Part shown: one piece after another, positions 37,690-43,876 of the stretch
Position numbering within the stretch: the first letter of the stretch is position 1
How the letters are laid out: the number at the start of each line of letters is the position of its first letter
Source: Actinomadura hibisca NBRC 15177
GTDB lineage: Bacteria > Actinomycetota > Actinomycetes > Streptosporangiales > Streptosporangiaceae
Assembly (NCBI RefSeq): GCF_001552635.1
Contig: NZ_BCRO01000019.1
Coordinates: 124,001 to 188,000 of the forward strand
Length of the DNA: 64,000 nt
Reading direction: 5' to 3'
Notes under the pieces: model-generated
The model's database searches: none
What the model saw: the letters and a program-made list of their open reading frames with translations, nothing else
Told to the model about the DNA's origin: nothing
Translations under genes and position numbers: made by a program

Positions 37690-38946
37690 TCAGCCGAAGC
37701 GGCGGGCGTAGCTGACGTTCCGCAGCGGTGAGATCTTGACGACGTCGCCGGTCTGTGGTGCTTCGACCATCTTCCCGTCGCCGTAGTAGATGGCGACGTG
37801 ATGTGTTGGCATGGATCCGAAGAAGATGATGTCGCCGGCTTGCAGCTGGTTGACGGGCACAGGGCGGCCTCTGGGGTCGTTGACCTGGTTCCCGGTGTAG
37901 TGGCCGAGCGCGATACGGCCGCGTGAGGCCTGGAAGACGGCGTACAGGGTCAGGCCGCTGCAGTCGAAGCCGAGAGTTCCACGGGCGTCGTGACCGCCGG
38001 GAGAGCAGCAGATGCCGAGCGTCGGGCCGCTGTAGTTGCCGCCGCCCCACGAGTACGGCGTGCCGCGCCAGCACAGCGCCCAGGCGACCACGGCGGCGCC
38101 GAAGGAGAGGTCCTCCGGCGGCTTGGAGCCGTCCTTGGCGCAGTGGTCGACCACGACACCGCCGCCGCCCGCGATGCCGTTGGCGGGCTCGCCGGTGTAG
38201 TCGATCGGGCTTTCCTTGTCCACCAGTCGGATCTTGAACTGCGCCTGGAGTTTCCGGAAGTTGCCCGGCACCTTGGGGTACGCCTGCACGCCGCCGCAGG
38301 TCACCGACTCCAGTTGGCCGCCGGGGTCTCCGGGCAGGGGCGGGGAGCCGCCACCCGGTACCGGTGCAGGGATGTACGGGCGGTACTTGAATACGCAGTC
38401 CGGGACGGTCATCCGCGCGATGGCGGTGGCGGTGCCGTAGCGGCCGATGCCCTCCTTGCCCTGGTTGTCCGTGCACAGGTTCTTGCGCTTGCGCAGGTCG
38501 TCCCGGTCCTGGGCGGTCAGCTCCTCGTCCCGCTTGAGCTGGCACTCCTTGGTCCGGACGGTGACCTTGGCGGTCTCCCCCATGGCGCCGCTGAGATGCA
38601 CCTTGCCGACCAGCTCGGTGGTGTTCTCCTTGGCGAACTTGGCGGCGGAGACCTCGGGGTCGCCGACGAGCCAGTACCCGGTGCCCTTGGGGTCCTTCGG
38701 GTAGACGGGGTCCAGGAGCAGTTCGAGGGCCTTGTCGCGCAGCGGGGACAACGTGCCGAGCGCGGCGGCGTCGGCGCCGGTCTGCGCCCGGGTGAACATG
38801 TCGCTGGCCTGCGCGATCCTCCCCACGAGCAGGAAGCTCAACGCCAGGAGCAGCGCCATGGCCATCACCAGCGTGGAGGTCGCGATTCCCGCGTCGCCTC
38901 CGTGTTTGCCACTAAACCTGATCCGACGCAGCACCGCGCACCCCAT
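37690..38946 (-). CDS. TadG-like membrane anchor fused to an NlpC/P60 peptidase
   Basis: 418 residues. The N-terminus GGDAGIATSTLVMAMALLLAL plus FTRAQTGADAAAL is the TadE/G-like helix and amphipathic segment. A middle region of about 200 residues has several Cys. The C-terminal 130 residues are an NlpC/P60 domain: catalytic Cys in LGFDCSGLTLY, LQAGDIIFFGS and THHVAIYYGDG with the catalytic His. Such enzymes cleave peptidoglycan stem peptides. The fusion would place a wall hydrolase at the pilus base or on a pseudopilin. It has a shared-regulon promoter. No clear ribosome site precedes ATG 38946, so the start is the longest reasonable one. Confidence 0.82.
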   Translation of the reverse strand: MGCAVLRRIRFSGKHGGDAGIATSTLVMAMALLLALSFLLVGRIAQASDMFTRAQTGADAAALGTLSPLRDKALELLLDPVYPKDPKGTGYWLVGDPEVSAAKFAKENTTELVGKVHLSGAMGETAKVTVRTKECQLKRDEELTAQDRDDLRKRKNLCTDNQGKEGIGRYGTATAIARMTVPDCVFKYRPYIPAPVPGGGSPPLPGDPGGQLESVTCGGVQAYPKVPGNFRKLQAQFKIRLVDKESPIDYTGEPANGIAGGGGVVVDHCAKDGSKPPEDLSFGAAVVAWALCWRGTPYSWGGGNYSGPTLGICCSPGGHDARGTLGFDCSGLTLYAVFQASRGRIALGHYTGNQVNDPRGRPVPVNQLQAGDIIFFGSMPTHHVAIYYGDGKMVEAPQTGDVVKISPLRNVSYARRFG

Positions 38947-38971
38947 GAATGATCAAGACAGGTCCGGGAGA

Positions 38972-39022
38972 ACCGTAGAGGAACCGCGCCGTGTCCGACA
39001 GGGCCCGTGGACCCAAATCGGG
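38972..39022 (-). promoter_or_regulatory. Shared regulon promoter of the TadG-NlpC/P60 gene
   Basis: Box at 39000-39022 (minus strand CCCGA, TTTGGG-TCCAC-GGGCCCT), exactly 22 nt, TACGGT (38972-38977). The leader would be about 19 nt. Confidence 0.62.
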
Positions 39023-39029
39023 TCACTTG

Positions 39030-39524
39030 TCAGGAACGCGGCGGGTAGGCGCCCTGGTGCGGGGGCGGCGTCTCCAGGACGCCGTGCGGGTCCGACAGGC
39101 CGCCGCTGTCCCGCCACAGCTGGCCGGACGGGAGCGGTTGCCGCGCCTTGGTCACGTTGCCGAGCACGTTGGCCACGACGAGGCCGACGGCCGTTCCCAG
39201 CAGCCCCTCGATGAACTGGAGCACCAGCGTCAGGTCGGTGAGCGGCGCGGCGACGTTCAGCGCCATCCCCGCCACCGCGGCCGCCGCCGGTACCAGCAGC
39301 GCCGCCAGGAACTGGGCCGGGACTCCCCAGCGCTCGCGCATCGACGAGGCCACGGTGAAGCCCATGACGACGCTGAACATCAGCCAGGGGAAGTGCACGG
39401 GGAGCACGCGGGCGTACTCGTCGACCGGACCGGACTGGTGGTCGGGGGCCAGGGCCGCACGGGCGAGGAGGGCGAGGGCCGCGACCAGGCCGGCCGCGAA
39501 CCAACCGCTCAGTACTGCGCGCAT
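39030..39524 (-). CDS. Small membrane protein with a shared-regulon promoter
   Basis: 164 residues with four hydrophobic helices and a polar Pro-rich tail (PPPHQGAYPPRS). No family recognised. The predicted transcript start is within about 2 nt of the ATG, so the mRNA may be leaderless. It sits between the TadG-NlpC gene and the toxin locus. Confidence 0.7.
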   Translation of the reverse strand: MRAVLSGWFAAGLVAALALLARAALAPDHQSGPVDEYARVLPVHFPWLMFSVVMGFTVASSMRERWGVPAQFLAALLVPAAAAVAGMALNVAAPLTDLTLVLQFIEGLLGTAVGLVVANVLGNVTKARQPLPSGQLWRDSGGLSDPHGVLETPPPHQGAYPPRS

Positions 39525-39532
39525 GGGCAGAA

Positions 39533-39585
39533 ACGATAAGAGACGGGATCGAAGCGCCCAAGGGCCCGCAGGCCCAGAATTCCGA
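39533..39585 (-). promoter_or_regulatory. Shared regulon promoter of the small membrane protein gene
   Basis: Box at 39561-39585 (minus strand TCGGAAT, TCTGGG-CCTGC-GGGCCCT), 22 nt, TATCGT (39533-39538). Confidence 0.62.
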
Positions 39586-39605
39586 CCAGCTCAGACCCGG
39601 TCTGC

Positions 39606-40670
39606 TCACCGGCTCCACCGGTACAGCGCCTGCTGGTCGGCGGTGAACCAGGTCCCGTCGCCGGGCAGGCGGGCGCTGCCCGGATGCGAGGCGGAGTGCG
39701 GCGCCGGGTAGACGATGCGTCCCCGGCTCTGGCCGCCGGTCACCAGCCAGTGGCTGTAGGGGAGCGCGTCGGGCGCGGCCCAGTCGTCCTCGTCGCCGTC
39801 CTCCACCACGACGACGAGCGAGTCGTCGTCCAACCGGCCGCCGGTGGACCAGGAGATGTAGGGGGCCAGGTGGAGGCCGTCGGTGTCGGGCTCGGAGTCC
39901 AGGAGGTCGGCCAGGGTCACGACGGTCTCGGCGGCGCCCGTCGTCGCGTCGTGCACGCGCAGGTCGAAGTCGGCGGAGCCGTCGTCCTTGCCTACGGTGA
40001 CGAACCGCGAGCGCACCGGCTTGTGCTCGGGGCTCCGGTGGTGTCCGGGGAGCGGGGTGAGCCGGTGCTCGTCGGCGGCCAGGTAGGTGACCGGCTGGAG
40101 GGAGCCCAGGGCCGAGACCGCCACGAGGCGTCCGTCGTCGCCGATGATCGGGGCGACGCCGGGGTTGCCGTCCCCCAGCGGCACGGCGAACCGGTCGAGC
40201 GGGCGGCCCTGCGCGTCGAGGCGGAGCAGGCAGACGCCCTGGTCGGGGGAGACCGTGCGGTCGAGCGAAGGGTCGAGCGGGACGGCGAGCCACACCTGCG
40301 GTTCACCCCGCGCGGACCGGCTCCACACCGCCGAGGTCACCGGCGTGCCGCCGTGCTCGGCCATCGGCAGCTCCCGGACGAGGGCCCCCGACCGGTCGAC
40401 GATCCGGTAGGCGCCGGTCCCGTACAGGACGGCGTGCGACAGGTCGTGGGCCACCGGACTCGCGAACGGCATGGTCCCGGCCCCGGCGAAGACCGCCACC
40501 GGAGGCGGGACCGGACCGCCCTCGGCGGGCAGGTCGTGGACGCGCAGCTCCTCGTCGGCCCGCACCAGGAGCCGGGGCACGGACGCCGAGAAGTCGAGCG
40601 CGGCGCGGCCGCGGCTCAGCAGGGCGGCATCGCCGGTGCGGTGCTCGGACAACAACCGCGGGGTGATCAC
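39606..40670 (-). CDS. Acidic cytoplasmic protein, possibly a beta-propeller
   Basis: 354 residues from GTG 40670. No signal peptide. Regularly spaced beta-strand motifs (for example SAVWSRSARGEPQVWLAVPL, GVCLLRLDAQGRPLDRFAVPL, RFVTVGKDDGSADFDLRVHD) suggest a WD40/TolB-like propeller. Strongly acidic. It follows the third pilin-leader toxin-like gene on the same strand, but a 17-bp hairpin lies between them, so co-transcription and an immunity role are uncertain. Confidence 0.65.
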   Translation of the reverse strand: MITPRLLSEHRTGDAALLSRGRAALDFSASVPRLLVRADEELRVHDLPAEGGPVPPPVAVFAGAGTMPFASPVAHDLSHAVLYGTGAYRIVDRSGALVRELPMAEHGGTPVTSAVWSRSARGEPQVWLAVPLDPSLDRTVSPDQGVCLLRLDAQGRPLDRFAVPLGDGNPGVAPIIGDDGRLVAVSALGSLQPVTYLAADEHRLTPLPGHHRSPEHKPVRSRFVTVGKDDGSADFDLRVHDATTGAAETVVTLADLLDSEPDTDGLHLAPYISWSTGGRLDDDSLVVVVEDGDEDDWAAPDALPYSHWLVTGGQSRGRIVYPAPHSASHPGSARLPGDGTWFTADQQALYRWSR

Positions 40671-40716
40671 TGAGGGGGTCTCCTTGCCGGGAACGTCGGG
40701 GCCGGGAACATCATGG

Positions 40717-40754
40717 ACCGGGGACGCGGCGCGCCGCCGCGCCGCGTCCCCGGT
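40717..40754 (-). terminator. Hairpin downstream of the third pilin-leader gene
   Basis: 17-bp perfect inverted repeat (40717-40733, 40738-40754) with a 4-nt loop, GC-only, no T tract. It probably ends the toxin-like transcript. Confidence 0.7.
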
Positions 40755-40770
40755 CACCCTCCGGAGCCTG

Positions 40771-42924
40771 TCACGGCGGGTTCTTGCTCTTGTCCGGCTC
40801 GGGGTACATGGTCGCCATGTACGGCTTGCCGCTGGCGTCGACGCTGTACCGGCAGACGATCTCGGCATTGTCGAAGTTGATCGCCTTGGGGTTGTTCGGG
40901 TCGTTGACCTGCCGGTAGTAGCCCCGCATGCGCTTGGCGGCGTCCGGCGGCAGATCGTTGATGGAGATCTTGATCTCGGGGTACTGGCCGTTGCTGCCCG
41001 GCGTCATCGTCTTCAGCCGGGTGCGGGCGAGCTCGTCCGCGATGGCCATGTCCACCGGGTCGCCGAACGCCGTGGAGAACGGCCCTGCCTGGTGCGGGGA
41101 CGGGTTCCCCTGGCTGTCGGTGTTGTAGGCGTCGCTGGTGTTCTTGCTGCCGTCGGGGTTGTAGGGGTTCGAGCGCGCCGGGTCGACCTTGGTGCCCGGC
41201 TGGTTCTTGACGTACCCGGAGTTGGGGCCGCCCTGGAGGGGCTTGCCCCGCGTGTTGTTCGGCGGGTCGTCGTAGATCGGGTCGCCCAGCCGCATCTTCA
41301 GCCGGTCGTCGGTCGGGTCGAGGTGCCGCTCGACGCCGTGCGCGCGCGGCCGGTCGGTGCCGTCGTGCCGGAGCCCGTCGATCTTCGTCTTGGCGGCGTC
41401 GCGCAGCGCCTTGTCGGCCTCGTCCCTGGCCTGCTTGGCCCGCTTGACCTCGGGGTTGTTGTCGGGGTCCTTGTCGCCGGCCTTGCGGGCGGCGTCCAGC
41501 GCGTCCTGGTACGCCTTGTCCGCCTCGCGGAACGCCTTCTCGGCTTCGGTGATGTTGCCCCGGCCCGCGGCGTCCTTGGCGCGCTTGGACGCGTCGTCGG
41601 CCTTGTCGGCGTTGTCCTTGATGGGACAGGGGGCCGCCAGCAACCGGCCGATCGGCACCTGGGCGCCCATCCGGCCGAACGCGACCGTCCCGCCGCCGGG
41701 CATGCCGCCGGGCGGGCCGAGGGCCGTGAGGACGCAGTCGGGCTTGCCGTCGTTGTCCTTGTCGTTGCGCGGGTCGGGTCTGCCGCCGGCGTCGTGGTCG
41801 CCGCCCTTGTCGTTCTTGCCGCCGGGGTGCTTGGTGCCGGGCAGCTTGACGCCCGGCGGGAGCTTCTTGGCGACGATGACGCCCGCGACGTCCACCAGGC
41901 AGCGGCCGAACGCCTCGCCGCCGCCCTCGCCCGTCACCGCGTTCTTGCAGTTGGCGATCGCCGCCTCGGCGATCTCCTTGGTGTACTCGAACGGGTTGTC
42001 CTTGAAGGCGTTCCACTGGTCGACCAGGCCGTCGATCATCTTCTGGCGCTCCTCCTCGGAGCACCCGACGCCGGTCGCCATGCAGGTGGCCCCGGTGATG
42101 CTGTCCCAGGTGCCGACGACGAGGTCCTTGCCGCCCTCGTAGACGCCGACGGCGGTGTCCTTGACGAAGTTGCCCGCCGACGACAGCCCGCCCTTGAGCT
42201 TGCACCTCCAGTCGCAGTCCTTCTTCTCCTCCTTGGGCTTGGGCGGAGGCTGCTGCTGGGGCGGCTGGTTCCCGTTGGTACCGGTGGTGCCGTTGGGCCC
42301 GCCGGTGCCGGGCGTGGCGTTCGGGGCGGGGCCCTTCGGCTCGCTCGCCGTGGGGGTGCCGCACTTGTCGCGGTCGAAGACCTGACAGAGGACGTTCTTG
42401 AGGGAGGGCGTGAACTCGTTCGGCACCACCACGAGCAGGGCGCCGATGGTCACCGCGACGACGGTGAGCAGCGCCCCGTACTGGAGGGCGCTGACGCCCC
42501 GGTCGCCGCGCGCCGGTTCCGGCGGCGGCTCCTCGCCGGGCTCGCGCTGGAAGAACGCGCGGGTGGCGGGATGCACGAGCCCCACCAGCGCCACGACGGT
42601 GACCGGCAGACCGATCAGGCCGAAGAAGTTGCCGTCCAGGATGCGGCTGACCTGCCACAACACGTACAGGGCGGCCAGGACCGTCAGCGCGATCCAGGTG
42701 CGGCGGCGGCCCGTCCGGTAGCGGCGCAGCAGGACGACCGCCGCCACGCCGGGAGCCGCGACCGCCAGGGCCGCGCCGAACGCCCTGGCGTCGGTCCCGT
42801 CGAGGAACCACGACAGGGACCCCACCAGCGTCGAGCCGCCGATGAACCACAGCAGCACCCGGGCGATGACCGCCGGTTGCGGGGGTTCGTTCGACTCCGT
42901 GGGGAAATAAGACAGTCCGGCCAA
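40771..42924 (-). CDS. Pilin-leader protein with N-terminal membrane domain and RNase-A-like C-terminus
   Basis: 717 residues from TTG 42924, which has GGGAG 6 bp upstream; GTG 42990 is in frame, lacks a ribosome site but gives a leader length closer to its siblings. Residues 20-125 have four transmembrane helices. Then GDRG^VSALQYGALL and a hydrophobic helix form a Flp-like leader placed internally (about 140-170), with Gln at +5. A Pro/Asn/Gly linker, Cys-containing helices, a charged coiled coil and a C-terminal domain (AHGVERHLDPTDDRLKMRL, FSTAFGDPVDMAIA, MATMYPEP) follow. That domain is homologous to the end of the 25310 protein. It is probably a nuclease-type toxin; moderate confidence. 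Confidence 0.73.
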   Translation of the reverse strand: MAGLSYFPTESNEPPQPAVIARVLLWFIGGSTLVGSLSWFLDGTDARAFGAALAVAAPGVAAVVLLRRYRTGRRRTWIALTVLAALYVLWQVSRILDGNFFGLIGLPVTVVALVGLVHPATRAFFQREPGEEPPPEPARGDRGVSALQYGALLTVVAVTIGALLVVVPNEFTPSLKNVLCQVFDRDKCGTPTASEPKGPAPNATPGTGGPNGTTGTNGNQPPQQQPPPKPKEEKKDCDWRCKLKGGLSSAGNFVKDTAVGVYEGGKDLVVGTWDSITGATCMATGVGCSEEERQKMIDGLVDQWNAFKDNPFEYTKEIAEAAIANCKNAVTGEGGGEAFGRCLVDVAGVIVAKKLPPGVKLPGTKHPGGKNDKGGDHDAGGRPDPRNDKDNDGKPDCVLTALGPPGGMPGGGTVAFGRMGAQVPIGRLLAAPCPIKDNADKADDASKRAKDAAGRGNITEAEKAFREADKAYQDALDAARKAGDKDPDNNPEVKRAKQARDEADKALRDAAKTKIDGLRHDGTDRPRAHGVERHLDPTDDRLKMRLGDPIYDDPPNNTRGKPLQGGPNSGYVKNQPGTKVDPARSNPYNPDGSKNTSDAYNTDSQGNPSPHQAGPFSTAFGDPVDMAIADELARTRLKTMTPGSNGQYPEIKISINDLPPDAAKRMRGYYRQVNDPNNPKAINFDNAEIVCRYSVDASGKPYMATMYPEPDKSKNPP

Positions 42925-43014
42925 GCGTGACTCCCGATGACGCTCTGCTCCGCGCGCACGAGACCGCGACGGGATGGAGGCATCGCCCACGGGGCATGTG
43001 TGGGCGACCCTGAC

Positions 43015-43066
43015 ATCCCACCGAAAGAGTCGATTTTTGGGATGGGCCTCGGGGCCCGAATCCGGG
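43015..43066 (-). promoter_or_regulatory. Shared regulon promoter of the third pilin-leader gene
   Basis: Box at 43043-43066 (minus strand CCCGGA, TTCGGG-CCCCG-AGGCCCA), 22 nt, TGGGAT (43015-43020). Back to back with the prepilin peptidase promoter. Confidence 0.55.
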
Positions 43067-43105
43067 GCCCAAACTTGTTCCGGCGGCCCGTGCGGGGCGC
43101 GCGGC

Positions 43106-43157
43106 GGCGGTGTTGGGCCCTGAGGCTCATGCGCGGGAGCCGTCCAGACGATTGGAT
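43106..43157 (+). promoter_or_regulatory. Shared regulon promoter of the prepilin peptidase gene
   Basis: Box ending at 43129 (GTTGGG-CCCTG-AGGCTCA, one mismatch to the core), 22 nt, TTGGAT (43152-43157). Confidence 0.5.
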
Positions 43158-43217
43158 ATCCGCTGGCACCGGCGTCGCCGAGTGCCCGGACAGGGTGAGG
43201 ACGGGGCGGCCTGAGCG

Positions 43218-43847
43218 ATGATCACACTGCTGGCGGTCCTGCTGGGTGCGGTCGCCGGGTTGCTGCTCGCGCCGCTGGCCCGGCCCTACGTCGAGGACGT
43301 GCCGCGGTCGCACCGGATCGTGGTGGCGGCGCTGACGGCCGGCGGGTTCGGCCTGTTCGGCTGGCGGGCCGGCTGGCAGCCGGTCACGGTCGCGCTGCTC
43401 TACCTGGTCGCCGTCGGCGTGCTGCTCTGCTACATCGACGTCCGGGTCAAGCGGCTGCCCGACCGGTTCACCCTGACGTCCTACGGGATCGGGCTGGTGC
43501 TGCTGGGGGCGGCGGCGCCGTTCACCGAGAACGGCCTCACCCGCTTCGGGCACGCGCTGGTCGGCATGGTCGCGCTGTTCCTGCTGTACGTCGTCCAGGT
43601 GTTCCTGGTGCCGAGCGGGCTCGGCCTCGGCGACGTCAAGCTGTCGGGGGCGCTCGGGTTGTACCTCGGCTGGTTCGGGACCGAGACCTGGGTCATGGGA
43701 CTGCTGCTGAGCTACTTCGCCGGCGGGTTCGCGGCCATCGGCATCATGATCGTCCGCCGGACCCGCAAGGGCGACTTCCCGTTCGGCCCCTACATGATCG
43801 TTGGGACGCTGGCCGCGGTGCTGCTGGCGCCCGGCATCGCCGGATGA
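43218..43847 (+). CDS. Type 4 prepilin peptidase (A24, TadV/PilD-like without methyltransferase domain)
   Basis: 209 residues with six to seven transmembrane helices. The two catalytic Asp are in YIDVRVKRLPD and GLGLGDVKLSGA (GxGD motif). The N-terminal methylase domain with its CxxC motifs is absent, as is usual for pilin peptidases in actinomycetes. It lies about 20 kb from the tad operon but next to a pilin-leader toxin gene and under a similar promoter box. It is the only candidate in the window to cleave Flp, TadE and the leader chimeras. Confidence 0.93.
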   Translation: MITLLAVLLGAVAGLLLAPLARPYVEDVPRSHRIVVAALTAGGFGLFGWRAGWQPVTVALLYLVAVGVLLCYIDVRVKRLPDRFTLTSYGIGLVLLGAAAPFTENGLTRFGHALVGMVALFLLYVVQVFLVPSGLGLGDVKLSGALGLYLGWFGTETWVMGLLLSYFAGGFAAIGIMIVRRTRKGDFPFGPYMIVGTLAAVLLAPGIAG

Positions 43848-43876
43848 CCACTCCCGTCCCCCCGCCCTGAGGAGTG

